Assembly (NCBI GenBank): GCA_030537455.1
Contig: JAUNMR010000005.1
Span: 91,183 to 155,182 of the forward strand
From: Planctomycetia bacterium
GTDB taxonomy: Bacteria; Planctomycetota; Planctomycetia; Pirellulales; Thermoguttaceae
Direction: 5' to 3'
Length of the DNA: 64,000 nucleotides
The translations under genes and the position numbers were made by a program. The notes under the pieces were generated by a model. That model made no database searches and had not been told where the DNA came from. It was given only the letters and a program-made list of their open reading frames with translations. Shown here piece by piece: positions 25,794 through 35,626 of the stretch. Position 1 is the stretch's first letter. Each line of letters opens with the position of its first letter.

Positions 25794-27380
25794 ATGACCG
25801 AAGATCGTAACACAATTGAACCGAACGACGCGAACCCAAGCGGTCGTACGTCCGTGCGTGGCAATGCAAAACGAAAAATAGCGATTCTGGCGTTGCTTTT
25901 ACTCGCCGTGCTCGCTCACGCGTTCAGTCGCCCAAGAGCGCCCAAGAGCTTTGAAACGGTCGAACGCTTGCCTGTGATCTATCCCGATTACGTCCAGACG
26001 ACCTTTCCCATCAATTTAGCGCCCGCTAACTTTTTAATTAAGGAGAATTGTGACGACGCTATCGTGGAAATACAATCGGCAAATGGACGCAAAGCGACTG
26101 TGCGCGGTTCGAAAGTACAAATCCCGCCAAGAACCTGGCGTAAACTTTTAGACGACAGTCGCGACGCAGAGCTTGTCTATAGCGTCTACGTCAAACAAGA
26201 CGGTAAATGGCTGCAATTTCAGCGCTTCGCTAATCACGTGTCAAGCGATCCGATCGACCAGTATGTCGTCTATCGTCTGATCGAGCCAGGTTACGAATTC
26301 GGTCATCGTATCTGCTTGGCGGAGCGTAATTTGCAGACTTACAATGAGCGCGTCTATATGGACAATCGCTTGTCGTCGCCTTCTCCTTGTGTGAATTGTC
26401 ATACGTTCCAAGACCATGGTACGGAGCGCTTTCTCTTCCACTATCGTCGCATCGACGATCCCACCCAAGGCGGTACAATAGTGGTGGACGGCTCCCATGC
26501 CAAAAAGGTTAGCTGTAAACTTGACGCTCAGGGCGTGTCTTGCTCCTACCCCGCCTGGCGCCCGAACTCCTCCCAAGTGGTCTTCTCCACTAATGTTACC
26601 CGCCAGCTCTTTCATGCGCTTTCAACGCAAAAGATCGACGTCTTCGACGCCAAATCGGATCTAGCGTTTTACGACGTACAAACTAATGAATTGCGCGCTA
26701 TCACGACGTCCGAAGAGGAACACGAAACCTTTCCGACCTGGTCGCCCGACGGCAAGACGCTCTATTATTCCAGCGCTACGCTTGCCGCAAGTCACGCCGA
26801 CTCACCCGACCATGAAGAGCTCATTAAGGAAATGACCAAGCGCGTGGAGGAGTTCCACTACGATATCAAACGCATGTCGTTCGATCCCCAGACGCGACAG
26901 TTCGGCGAACCGGAAACCGTCGTCAACGCCAGCGCGACCCAAAATACTGCGCTCTTTCCCAGAATATCGCCCGACGGACGATTCCTCGTATATACTCGCG
27001 CCAAAAGCGGAACTTTTCCTATTTGGCGACCGGAGGCCGATTTGTACATTAAAGACCTGGAAACCGGTGAAGAACGCGCATGGGATCAGGTCAATAGCGA
27101 CGATACGGAAAGTTACCACAGCTGGTCTTCCACCGGACGATGGATTGTCCTGAGTTCGCGTCGCGAAGACGGTCAATTCACGCGCCTGTATTTCGCGCAC
27201 GTCGACGACCAAGGGCGCGCCGATAAGCCGTTTGTGCTGCCACAATACGATCCGGAGCATAATAGAAAACGATATAAGTCCTATAATGTTCCGGAGTTTA
27301 TTGTCGAACCGATTAAGACGCCTCTGCGCAATCTTCGTAAGGCCGCCTTGAGCGAGCCGGAAGCGACGAAGAATCTCTGA
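25794..27380 (+). CDS. Membrane-anchored PD40 (TolB-like) propeller with one c-type heme site
   Basis: 528 residues. One N-terminal membrane helix (KIAILALLLLAVLAHAF, ~28-45) anchors a periplasmic domain. A beta domain (~60-190) is followed by a single CxxCH heme-c motif, Cys199-Val-Asn-Cys202-His203. WD40-like PD40 repeats come next: YPAWRPNSSQVVFS, FPTWSPDGKTLYYSS, FPRISPDGRFLVYTR and YHSWSSTGRWIVLSS. Bacteroidota have PD40 proteins of this build beside DUF6057 genes, as here. The heme suggests a redox or sensing role, but no partner is proved. No clear ribosome site precedes the ATG. Confidence 0.7.
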   Translation: MTEDRNTIEPNDANPSGRTSVRGNAKRKIAILALLLLAVLAHAFSRPRAPKSFETVERLPVIYPDYVQTTFPINLAPANFLIKENCDDAIVEIQSANGRKATVRGSKVQIPPRTWRKLLDDSRDAELVYSVYVKQDGKWLQFQRFANHVSSDPIDQYVVYRLIEPGYEFGHRICLAERNLQTYNERVYMDNRLSSPSPCVNCHTFQDHGTERFLFHYRRIDDPTQGGTIVVDGSHAKKVSCKLDAQGVSCSYPAWRPNSSQVVFSTNVTRQLFHALSTQKIDVFDAKSDLAFYDVQTNELRAITTSEEEHETFPTWSPDGKTLYYSSATLAASHADSPDHEELIKEMTKRVEEFHYDIKRMSFDPQTRQFGEPETVVNASATQNTALFPRISPDGRFLVYTRAKSGTFPIWRPEADLYIKDLETGEERAWDQVNSDDTESYHSWSSTGRWIVLSSRREDGQFTRLYFAHVDDQGRADKPFVLPQYDPEHNRKRYKSYNVPEFIVEPIKTPLRNLRKAALSEPEATKNL

Positions 27381-27481
27381 CACGATACAATCACGCCTCG
27401 CGGAGACGTTTTTTCACGAGATCCCAACGCCATGATCACCCTCTACCGTTACGCCGTACGCCGTTTTGTGAAAGGGACAAG

Positions 27482-28069
27482 ATGAACGTCTGGACGTTTC
27501 GATTCTGCTTCTGCGTCTGTATGACGACTTTACTCGTGGCGCCGTCGCTGGCGCAGAGCCAAACGGGCAAGAATTCCGCAAGCGCACGCGCTGGCTCTAC
27601 GCGCGCCGGCGTTAATCTTTCCACGCAGTTTGTTAATCCCGACCAGAATGTTGCGGAAAAGGAACAGGCGGACGAATCGCCGGAGCAAGAGGAAGCTCAA
27701 CAGCCAGAGGAGTCGTCTGAGGAGAGCGCCGAGCAAACGCCCCAAGAGGAGACGCCGCGTCTGACCTTCTTAGAGCTTGAAAGAAAAGCGCGATTACAGG
27801 CGCCAGAGCTCTTTAAGAATCTAGTCGGACTCAAGGCGTATAAGAAACGTCTGCCATCGGGTTGGCGCGCGCTGAATCTCACTCAAAAGCAGACAGAAGA
27901 AATTTATAAGCTCGACGAAGAATATCACAAAGAAATAGCGCAACTTCAAGCACGTATCGAGCGACTTAATCAAGAGCGTGAAAGGCAGTTGCGTACGCTT
28001 CTCAAACCGTCGCAACTGCAACGTCTCAACGGCGGCGAGCAGCACAGCGATCAGGAGTCGTCAAAATAA
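27482..28069 (+). CDS. Small secreted protein with acidic linker and coiled coil
   Basis: 195 residues with a Sec signal (MNVWTFRFCFCVCMTTLLVA, cleavage after PSLAQ) and AAAGGGA upstream. A Glu/Gln-rich linker (~58-90) leads to a C-terminal amphipathic coiled coil (~125-185). This contains LTQKQTEEIYKLDEEY and LNQERERQLRTLLKPSQLQRL, a pattern reminiscent of the LTxxQ-type Spy/CpxP helices. A periplasmic chaperone-like role is possible but not shown. It is transcribed in the same direction as the PD40 gene, 101 bases downstream. Confidence 0.6.
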   Translation: MNVWTFRFCFCVCMTTLLVAPSLAQSQTGKNSASARAGSTRAGVNLSTQFVNPDQNVAEKEQADESPEQEEAQQPEESSEESAEQTPQEETPRLTFLELERKARLQAPELFKNLVGLKAYKKRLPSGWRALNLTQKQTEEIYKLDEEYHKEIAQLQARIERLNQERERQLRTLLKPSQLQRLNGGEQHSDQESSK

Positions 28070-28072
28070 CAA

Positions 28073-28122
28073 GACGATAATAACGCGCGTTCCCAGGAGT
28101 ATAATTTCGCGTTATTATCGTC
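28073..28122. terminator. Bidirectional terminator, perfect 15-bp inverted repeat
   Basis: GACGATAATAACGCG and CGCGTTATTATCGTC flank a 20-base loop between convergent genes. T-runs are poor, but the position supports termination. Confidence 0.6.
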
Positions 28123-28182
28123 CGTAGAGTTTCCGTTTGTTTCAGCCGTTCGCCACGCGGACGGTCTTAGGAGCATGCGCTC

Positions 28183-29604
28183 TTACATAATGCGATCGAA
28201 ATAATCGGCTCCCATGTCTTCGGGCGTAATCTCTTTGATTTCAGGCAGTTTCGACTCGTCGATTTCCTTTTCGCCGCCGGTCTGTTCTTCCACGGGGTTG
28301 ACGTCGTTCGCCTCTTGTTGCGCGTCGGTGTTCGGCAGATAGCCGGAGACCTGCTGACGAGTAAGCAGACGCAACTGTGCGTCGATGTTAGCGAGCGCAT
28401 CCGCGAAAGAGTCCAAGCGCTTCTGCATGTCGGCGATGGAATTATTGATTGTTTCTAACTCTTTTGCCGACGGCTGTTGGAACGGATTATGTTGCGCCTC
28501 GGGCATACCGTCGCTATTGGCCCAGGAGCCGGGTACGAGTTTCGTTTCGGTAAAGTTCGGATCGCTTAGTCTGAGCGCCTCGCTCGAGGCGTAATCCGCG
28601 AGAATAGTTAGCCCGGCCTCGCGCAATAACGCCGCCGCTCGATTGGCTTTCTCCATCCGGATCGCCACGTTATCGGCGGGCAATTGGGTTTGATTTGCAA
28701 AGTCCAACGAATTAGCGAGCGGTATAGCGTTCGGATCCAAGCCCTCGGACAGACTCGGCGTGGGTTGTTGCGTCGGCAACGCGGGCGTTGGGGACACGGC
28801 GGCGATGCGCGCGTCGAGGTCGCGAATTTGCGTTAGAATCGTCGTCTGCTCTTGACGCAGGTTCTCCGCGAGGGTTACGTCGTTGGGTTGAAGCGCGCGT
28901 TGCATCTGCTGAATCTGACGATAACGTTGCATGAGTCTTTCGCGCTCTTGTGTCAAGAGCGCGGTGGCTGTGGGATCGATCGGAGCGCCAGCCACGGGCG
29001 CGACGCCAGAGGTCACGAGAGGATTAGCGCCAGGGACGCCATTTGGCGCAAGGGTAGAGGCATTGAACGCGCCCGTGCCTTGCACGTCTAATGCGTTGCT
29101 GGTCGTAGGGTCGCCGGCGGTTGCCGGTGGAACGTATGCCTGAGCGGCTGCTAACGCTTGGTTTTGGCGCGCTTGACGGAATGCGTCATAGGAGCCCAGA
29201 CCCGATTCTAAATTTCGTATCTGTGCGTTCACCGATAAGAGTTCCGCTACGATTGCCTGCTGAGCCTGTTGTTCCTGTGGACTGGTTGGCATGCGTTGCA
29301 GTTCCGCCTGTAATTCCGCGGCGCGTTGACGTAATTGCGCCATTTGCGCGGTATTAGCGTTGTTTGCCGCGCCGGGAATAGACGCGTTCATATTTGCCGC
29401 GCCCGGGATCGGCGTGGCGGAGACAGTCGGTGGAATGGTCGCGTCTGCGGTCGTCGCCGCGGGCGCTTCAAGATTAGGCGCCGCGGGCGTAGGGGTCTGA
29501 CCGACTGTATAGTATACTTGAGACGTTAGTAGCGCGGTTGTAACGCCAGCTCCGCACAACATAGCGACGCAAAGACGCTTGGTAGTTTTATTGTGGAACG
29601 TCAT
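28183..29604 (-). CDS. Secreted coiled-coil protein of unknown function
   Basis: 473 residues from the ATG at 29604 (GGGAAG upstream); longer starts do not give a signal peptide at the N-terminus. Residues 1-35 form a Sec signal (KRLCVAMLCGAGVTTALLTS). The mature protein is Ala/Pro/Gln/Asn-rich, with repeated IPGAAN units near residue 65. It has predicted coiled coils (AQLRQRAAELQAELQRM, RERLMQRYRQIQQMQRAL and INNSIADMQKRLDSFADAL) and an acidic C-terminus. No enzymatic motif is seen. It is probably a periplasmic structural or stress protein. A TATAAT at 29793-29798 (minus strand) may belong to its promoter. Confidence 0.6.
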   Translation of the reverse strand: MTFHNKTTKRLCVAMLCGAGVTTALLTSQVYYTVGQTPTPAAPNLEAPAATTADATIPPTVSATPIPGAANMNASIPGAANNANTAQMAQLRQRAAELQAELQRMPTSPQEQQAQQAIVAELLSVNAQIRNLESGLGSYDAFRQARQNQALAAAQAYVPPATAGDPTTSNALDVQGTGAFNASTLAPNGVPGANPLVTSGVAPVAGAPIDPTATALLTQERERLMQRYRQIQQMQRALQPNDVTLAENLRQEQTTILTQIRDLDARIAAVSPTPALPTQQPTPSLSEGLDPNAIPLANSLDFANQTQLPADNVAIRMEKANRAAALLREAGLTILADYASSEALRLSDPNFTETKLVPGSWANSDGMPEAQHNPFQQPSAKELETINNSIADMQKRLDSFADALANIDAQLRLLTRQQVSGYLPNTDAQQEANDVNPVEEQTGGEKEIDESKLPEIKEITPEDMGADYFDRIM

Positions 29605-30020
29605 GGGATCTTCCCTATTCATACGCATATCTCTCGGCGTCGCATTGCGCGCCGCCACGTTTTGACCCCCGAGTGTAAACAGAGGCCGCCTTATCTATTA
29701 ATTCATATTTTCGAGGTCATGAGTTGAATAAAAACTCGACCAAAAACAGACCTTTTAAGACTCATTGAATCGGTTGCGACGGTTATGACTTTATTATACA
29801 TGAATCTCCAATTATGTGCGTGGTCGACTTGTTTCTTTCGCCGACTCCCCCTCGACGTCATCGTGACGTCGCCAATGATTGCTTCGCGACGCCCTTCTGC
29901 CGTACGCACAAGTCGCCCTGAGACGACGCCCCCAAAAAAAGAAAGGTCGAGCGGTTGAATCCATTCGACCTTTCTTACGTGTCTACTTGATTGATGATTG
30001 CGTGAAATCGTAGCGTTATT
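29605..30020. other. Intergenic region, no gene seen
   Basis: Holds a minus-strand TATAAT (29793-29798) for the downstream secreted protein and the pheT terminator (29939-29976). A 68-codon minus-strand frame at 29703-29909 has no ribosome site or protein-like character and is not called. Confidence 0.6.
29939..29976 (-). terminator. Terminator of the argBDF-pheT operon
   Basis: AAGAAAGGTCGA pairs with TCGACCTTTCTT. On the minus strand the stem runs straight into seven T. It lies about 45 bases past pheT. Confidence 0.85.
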
Positions 30021-32456
30021 TTAACGCAGAGTAATGCCGACGTCTTTGACGTAGTCTAGGAACTTCTGATGGAAGTCTTCGATTTCCGCGCCGGAGAGGG
30101 TATGGTCTTCCGCTCCGATTTCAAAACGGAAGGAGTAGCTCGCCATTCCCTTGTCCAGTCCCTTGCCATGATAGAAGGTCAAATAGGAACGCTTTTGTAG
30201 GAGCGGATGCGTGAACTTGTCAAGGATCGTTTCGAGTTCCTGATAGCCCTGGGCGATCGGCCAGACCAGCGAGAAGTCCTGCCAGGAGCCGGGAAGCTTC
30301 GGCGGTTCTTTAAACTTCAGGTTCGGATACAGCGCGCCCTCGATTTTGTCGAGTTCCAACTCGAACCACACGATCTGACCGCCGTCCGGTAGAACGATCG
30401 CCTGAACGCTCGGCTCCAGCGCGCCAATCGCTCCGACTTTCTCTTCGCCGAGATAGACGTCGGCGGCGTAATCAGCTTTTTGCCAGGGCGTAACGTCCTT
30501 TTCGCAGGCAACGAACTTGAACTGTCGTCCGTCGAGTAGCATGAGCTTGCCGATATCTTCCACCGCCGCCTTGACCTCCAGATAATGGTCGTCGAGCGAG
30601 GCGCTCGAGGGCTTGCAGCTTATGGCGGCGAGTCTTCGTTCTTCACGGCATTTCTCGGCGCTATCGATCGGCTTGCGTTGGTCGTCGACCGCGCCCTTGA
30701 GGAAGTAGACGCGCCCTAGTTCGAAGGCGCGGAAGGAGTCGCGGAAAGGACGATTGCGTCTTGCCAAGTCCAAAAGGTTCGGCATGAGGGTTGTTCGTAA
30801 CTTCGCCTCATACGGGGCCACGGGATTGAGTAGCGTTAGTGTTTCGCCCGGGTCGAAACCCAATTTATTCGTCCAGTTATCGTTGGTCCAACTGTAATTG
30901 TGAACTTCGAGGAAACCGTAGGCGGTCGCGAGTAACTTGCGCGCGCGATGCTCTAACTTAATATATTGTTCGACAAAGAGCGGTTTAATCGGCGCGCTCG
31001 GAAGTACCGGCGTGATATTGTCGAAACCGAAGATACGCGTGACTTCTTCCACGATATCCTCTTCGATCGAAATATCCTTTTCACTACGGAATGGGGGAAC
31101 GCCGACGCGTAACGTACCGTCGGGTAAGAATTCCGCTTCGAATTGGATCGAACGGAGGATTTCAAGAGTCTTCTCTTGCGGGAAATCGACGCCGACCAGT
31201 TTGTTCATACGTCCCGGCGGCAACTCGATATAGCGCGTTTTGTCGTGCAGGTCGCCCGCGAGGGAGTAGCGCGTTTCCACCTTGTATTCCACGCCGGACT
31301 CTTCCACAAGCTTGAGAATACGCTCCACGCCGACCTTGCAGTTTGCCGGCGGTTGGGTCTTTTCATAACGCTGCGACGCGTCGGTACGCAGATCCAAACG
31401 TAGTGAGGTGCGCCTAATCCGCGCGGCGCGGAAGTTCGCCGATTCTAGCATAACGCGCGTGGAGGCGTCGGTGATTTCCGTCTCTAGACCGCCCATGATA
31501 CCGGCGATTGCCACCGGCTTGTCGCCGTCGCAGATCATCATGTCGTCGGGCGTCATTTTGCGTTCGACGCCGTCGAGCGTCTGGAAGGTTCCTTCACGTC
31601 CCATGGGCGCGACGCGAATATTGCTCACGCGGTCGGCGTCGAAGGCGTGGGTGGGCTGACCGAGTTCCAAACTCACGTAGTTCGTTAAGTCGACGAGAAG
31701 GTCGTAGGTGCGTTGTCCCAAAACGTGCAGACGTCGCTGCATTTTAAATGGCGACGGCACGCGCGTACTGCCGCTCTTAATCCCAAAGACAATACCGGAA
31801 TAGCAGAGGCAGTTTTCGTCAGCGATAGCCACTGGAAATGCGGGCAGGGCGTCGTACTGATCGACGTTATGGCGCGGCAACGGTTTGAGTTCGCGATGGA
31901 AGATCGCCGCGAGTTCGCGCGCTATGCCATAATGTCCCCACAGGTCAGGGCGGTGCGTGAGACTCTTATTGTCGATCTCAATGAGCACGTCCTTTTCAGG
32001 AATGAAATTCACGAGCGGGGCGCCGATCGGCGCGTCGTTGGGACATTCGAAAATGATTTCGTGCCAAGCGCTCAGACCCAGTTCAGCGGCGCTACAGAGA
32101 ATACCCTCGCTGGCGCGACCGTAAACATCCGCCGCCTCGATGAGCTTATCGCCGAGCTTAACGCCGGCGGGAGCGAACGCGACTTTGAGTCCCACGCGCG
32201 CGTTTGTGGCGCCGCAAACGGTGTGATACGTGCGTTCGCCACAGTTCACGGCGCAATAGGTTCGTTCTTTGCCCTCGTCGGTTTGAAATCGAGTCGCTTC
32301 AACGATTTCTCCAATCACAACGCCGGCAACATTGCGCGTGACCGTGGAGAGACCTTCCACCTCCGCCGTAGCCATAGTTAGACGATCCGCGATGACCTTA
32401 GGGTCAATGTCAGAAAGGTCGACGAAGTCGCAAATCCAATCAAGTGAGATGAACAT
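30021..32456 (-). CDS. pheT: Phenylalanine-tRNA ligase beta subunit
   Basis: 811 residues, the usual length. It has an N-terminal tRNA-binding EMAP-like domain (~38-150), B3/B4 editing domain (~210-390), B5 DNA-binding-like domain, an inactive synthetase-like core and a C-terminal ferredoxin-like anticodon-binding domain (FKEPPKLPGSWQDFSLVWP to the end). It pairs with PheS to charge tRNA-Phe and edits mischarged Tyr. pheS is not next to it and not in the window. Instead pheT follows argF by 55 bases on the same strand and shares its terminator. Confidence 0.95.
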   Translation of the reverse strand: MFISLDWICDFVDLSDIDPKVIADRLTMATAEVEGLSTVTRNVAGVVIGEIVEATRFQTDEGKERTYCAVNCGERTYHTVCGATNARVGLKVAFAPAGVKLGDKLIEAADVYGRASEGILCSAAELGLSAWHEIIFECPNDAPIGAPLVNFIPEKDVLIEIDNKSLTHRPDLWGHYGIARELAAIFHRELKPLPRHNVDQYDALPAFPVAIADENCLCYSGIVFGIKSGSTRVPSPFKMQRRLHVLGQRTYDLLVDLTNYVSLELGQPTHAFDADRVSNIRVAPMGREGTFQTLDGVERKMTPDDMMICDGDKPVAIAGIMGGLETEITDASTRVMLESANFRAARIRRTSLRLDLRTDASQRYEKTQPPANCKVGVERILKLVEESGVEYKVETRYSLAGDLHDKTRYIELPPGRMNKLVGVDFPQEKTLEILRSIQFEAEFLPDGTLRVGVPPFRSEKDISIEEDIVEEVTRIFGFDNITPVLPSAPIKPLFVEQYIKLEHRARKLLATAYGFLEVHNYSWTNDNWTNKLGFDPGETLTLLNPVAPYEAKLRTTLMPNLLDLARRNRPFRDSFRAFELGRVYFLKGAVDDQRKPIDSAEKCREERRLAAISCKPSSASLDDHYLEVKAAVEDIGKLMLLDGRQFKFVACEKDVTPWQKADYAADVYLGEEKVGAIGALEPSVQAIVLPDGGQIVWFELELDKIEGALYPNLKFKEPPKLPGSWQDFSLVWPIAQGYQELETILDKFTHPLLQKRSYLTFYHGKGLDKGMASYSFRFEIGAEDHTLSGAEIEDFHQKFLDYVKDVGITLR

Positions 32457-32511
32457 GAAACGCCTCGAGTTTTAAAGGGTCGACAGGTTGTAGGTTAAAA
32501 AATAAAGGGAA

Positions 32512-33438
32512 TTAATCTTCCAGGAGCCACACGAGCAACCCCTTTTGGGCGTGCATACGATTCGAGGCTTCCTCGACAACGCGACTCTGCTTGGAGTCAA
32601 TGACCTCGTCGGTCACTTCCAGACCGCGACGCGCCGGCAGACAGTGTAGGAAGATCGCGTCGGGACACGCCAGCGCCATTAGCGAACTATTGACTTGGTA
32701 AGGTTTAAAGATCGCAAGGCGCTTTTGTTCCTCGCTTTCCTGACCCATACTGACCCAAACGTCGGTATAAATAACGCGCGCGTTTTCAACCGCCACACGA
32801 GGATCCTCAATGAATTCGATCTCGAAGCCCGGCTGACGTTTAGCGGTCATTTGCTCGATCTGTTCGTTAGTGAATTGATAGCCTTTCGGCGAGGCGATAA
32901 CGATTTTCGCGCCGAGCATGGCGCATGCTTCCACGAGACTGGCGGCGACGTTATTGGAGTCGCCGACCCACGCGATTTTAACGTCGTCGAAAGAGCCGAA
33001 TTCCTCTTTGATCGTGAGCATATCGGCGAGCGCCTGGCACGGGTGCGACACGTCCGTGAGCGCATTGACGACCGGTACCGTGGAATAAGACGCAAACTCT
33101 TGAACCGTCTCATGATGTTTCGCACGGAAGACAATGCAATCGACCATGGAACTGAGCACGCGCGAGACGTCTTTGACCGATTCACGTTTACCCAGACCGA
33201 TGTGTTGCTCTTCTAGTAGCATGGAGCCGCCGCCGAGATGGGTCATTCCAGCTTCGAAGCTCACGCGGGTTCGCAAGGACATCTTTTCAAAGATCATGCC
33301 GAGAACTTTTCCGTCGAGCCGTTTCGGACGCAGACCGCGTTTGTAGTCGGCCTTGATTTCTTCAGCGATTCTTAGAACGTCTTGTAGTTCCGAGACTTCC
33401 AGGTCGTTGAGCGAGAGGATGTGGCGTAACGGTTTCAT
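32512..33438 (-). CDS. argF: Ornithine carbamoyltransferase
   Basis: 308 residues. Carbamoyl-phosphate motif SLRTRVSFEAG, HPCQALADMLTI and the ornithine-side HCLPARRG are all present. It makes citrulline from ornithine and carbamoyl phosphate. It starts 4 bases after the argD stop, so the two are translationally close. The length is normal. Confidence 0.95.
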   Translation of the reverse strand: MKPLRHILSLNDLEVSELQDVLRIAEEIKADYKRGLRPKRLDGKVLGMIFEKMSLRTRVSFEAGMTHLGGGSMLLEEQHIGLGKRESVKDVSRVLSSMVDCIVFRAKHHETVQEFASYSTVPVVNALTDVSHPCQALADMLTIKEEFGSFDDVKIAWVGDSNNVAASLVEACAMLGAKIVIASPKGYQFTNEQIEQMTAKRQPGFEIEFIEDPRVAVENARVIYTDVWVSMGQESEEQKRLAIFKPYQVNSSLMALACPDAIFLHCLPARRGLEVTDEVIDSKQSRVVEEASNRMHAQKGLLVWLLED

Positions 33439-33442
33439 GAGA

Positions 33443-34630
33443 TCAGGCTCCCTTCTTTAAGGCGTCTTCGAGAATATCGAGACCTTCGTCATAGACGTCG
33501 AACGGGGTATTGACCGCGGGCAAGAGTCGAATGACTGTGCCGTGGGTGCAATTGATAAGCAGTTTGTTTTCCATGCAACGTTGCACAAAGGGCGTACCGT
33601 CGATTTTAAGTTGCAGACCGATCATGGCGCCGACGCCACGCACTTCCTCGACGATATCCAGTTCGTTCTTCCATTTGTTCATGCGTTCTTTTGTACGCGT
33701 TTCCATTTCTTTGGCGCGCGCCAGGAGATTTTCGTCCTCGACCATTTTGATCGTGGCAATTCCAGCGGCGGCGGCGATCGGGTTGCCGCCAAAGGTGGAG
33801 GCGTGCATGCCCTTGCGCAGACTAGACGCGATTTCCGCTTTCGCAATAAAGGCGCCGGCCGCCACGCCGCTACAGATTGTTTTCGCCAAGGTCATAGCGT
33901 CGGGAACGACGTTGAAATGCTGATACGCGAACCAGTTGCCGGTACGACCGCAGCCGGTTTGTACTTCGTCGAAGATCAGGAGCATGTCGTGCTTGTCGCA
34001 CAGCGCGCGCAGACCTTCCAGGAAACCGGTCGGGGGAATATTAACGCCCCCTTCGCCTTGGATCGGCTCGATCATAATAGCGGCCGTTTCTTCGTCAATT
34101 GCGTTTTCCACCGCGGCTAGGTCGCCGTAAGGACAGTAGACGAACCCGGGAACCAACGGCTCAATCCCTTGGTGATATTTCGGTTGCGCCGTGGCGGTGA
34201 CCGTCGCCATCGTACGACCGTGGAAGGAGTTCGTAAAGGTGATGATCTTGTATTTGCCCTTAGCGGTGTGCATTCGCGCGAATTTAATCGCCGCTTCGTT
34301 TGCTTCCGCGCCGGAATTACAGAAGAACGCTTTGCCGCCAAAGCTTCTTTCGCTGAGCAGTTGCGCCCACGTGCCTTGTTCTTCGGTGTACCAGGTGTTA
34401 GGAATGTGCAGTAGACGTTCCACTTGGCTCTTGAGCGCTTCGACGACCGGTCGTGGACAGTGCCCGAAAAGGTTACATCCCCAGCCAGGGAAGAAGTCGA
34501 TGTATCTAGCGCCTTCAGCGTCCCAGACGAACGGACCCTCTCCACGCACTAACGCGACGGGGTAGCGCGTGTAGTTGGGAATCACATACTTGTCAAATAA
34601 CGCGATGATCTCTTGAGAACTTTTGGACAT
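33443..34630 (-). CDS. argD: Acetylornithine aminotransferase
   Basis: 395 residues, class III PLP aminotransferase. Visible are GWGCNLFGHCPRP, FCNSGAEANEAAIKFAR, GRTMATVTATAQ, FDEVQTGCGRTG and the PLP lysine in TLAKTICSG. It catalyses N-acetylornithine formation in arginine synthesis and may also serve as a succinyl-diaminopimelate aminotransferase. It sits between argB (57-base gap) and argF (4-base gap). The loop after the lysine (TICSGVAAGAF) differs from the common GGGxPxGA form. Confidence 0.92.
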   Translation of the reverse strand: MSKSSQEIIALFDKYVIPNYTRYPVALVRGEGPFVWDAEGARYIDFFPGWGCNLFGHCPRPVVEALKSQVERLLHIPNTWYTEEQGTWAQLLSERSFGGKAFFCNSGAEANEAAIKFARMHTAKGKYKIITFTNSFHGRTMATVTATAQPKYHQGIEPLVPGFVYCPYGDLAAVENAIDEETAAIMIEPIQGEGGVNIPPTGFLEGLRALCDKHDMLLIFDEVQTGCGRTGNWFAYQHFNVVPDAMTLAKTICSGVAAGAFIAKAEIASSLRKGMHASTFGGNPIAAAAGIATIKMVEDENLLARAKEMETRTKERMNKWKNELDIVEEVRGVGAMIGLQLKIDGTPFVQRCMENKLLINCTHGTVIRLLPAVNTPFDVYDEGLDILEDALKKGA

Positions 34631-34687
34631 GAGTCGCCTTCATAAAGGAATGGAACAAACAAAAGAGACAACGTTAGGAAGCGAACG

Positions 34688-35626
34688 TCAAACGCGTGCG
34701 GTTTCTGCGCGCGCGGCGATTGATCCGAAAGATTCGCGCTTGTCGACGATTTCGGTGCCTACGCCCTGACTGGTAAAGATTTCCAGTAGCAGCGCATGGC
34801 GCAGTCGACCGTTGATAATGTGGATTTTTTCCACGCCGCGTTCGATTGTTTTGAGGCAGGATTGAATCTTAGGTATCATACCGCCGACGATAGAGCCGGA
34901 AGCGAGGAGCTTGCGCGCCTCTTCCGCGGTGAGCGAGTCGATCATGGAGTTGGGGTCGTTCGGATCGGTTCGCACGCCGTTCACCTCGCTCACAAAGACC
35001 AACTTGTTGGCGAGTAGTTCCTTGGCCACTTCCGTCGCGGCCACGTCGGCGTTGACGTTCAGACCCTGACGGTCGGAGCCGTCGACGAGCGTGTAGGATG
35101 GAATGACCGGGATGACGCCCTGGTCGCAGTAGCGATTAATCGTATCGACGTCGACTCTGGTGACCTCGCCGACCCAGCCGAGATCGACTTGCGCGCCCGA
35201 CTCATCGGTAAGACACGCCTTTTTACCGTACAGTACGTTCGTATCGAACGCGTCGGAGAGCGCGACCGCCTGACCGCCGAAGAACTTGATCTGCTCGACC
35301 AAATCGGAACTGATCTGACGCGCGAGGGTTTCGCGTACCACGCGCAGAGTGGCGTCGTCGGTGTAACGTCGTCCCTGGACGAAGCGCGGCTCAATGCCAG
35401 CGGCGGTCATGGCTTCGCTAATCGCAGCGCCGCCGCCGTGAACCACAACCGGCTTCATACCGACGGTCTCCATAAAGACCAGGTCGGTAATCAGATGTTG
35501 AATCGCGTCTTTGTCCTCCATGAGACTGCCGCCTAATTTAATAACAGTCGTCTTACCGCGATGTTCACGAATCCATTTCATCGCTTCAATGAGGACGTCG
35601 GCTTTTTCACTTGCGATTTTAATCAT
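34688..35626 (-). CDS. argB: Acetylglutamate kinase
   Basis: 312 residues of the amino-acid-kinase family. [25 protein letters not shown], the substrate loop [26 protein letters not shown] and the [17 protein letters not shown] block are clear. It phosphorylates N-acetylglutamate. It is the first gene of argB-argD-argF-pheT; argC and argJ are absent from the window. The start has GGAAGGA upstream, a strong but slightly distant ribosome site. Confidence 0.95.
   Translation of the reverse strand: MIKIASEKADVLIEAMKWIREHRGKTTVIKLGGSLMEDKDAIQHLITDLVFMETVGMKPVVVHGGGAAISEAMTAAGIEPRFVQGRRYTDDATLRVVRETLARQISSDLVEQIKFFGGQAVALSDAFDTNVLYGKKACLTDESGAQVDLGWVGEVTRVDVDTINRYCDQGVIPVIPSYTLVDGSDRQGLNVNADVAATEVAKELLANKLVFVSEVNGVRTDPNDPNSMIDSLTAEEARKLLASGSIVGGMIPKIQSCLKTIERGVEKIHIINGRLRHALLLEIFTSQGVGTEIVDKRESFGSIAARAETARV

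Noticed and set aside
29703..29909. 68-codon minus-strand frame
   Set aside because: No ribosome site, no protein-like composition and it runs across a promoter-like region.
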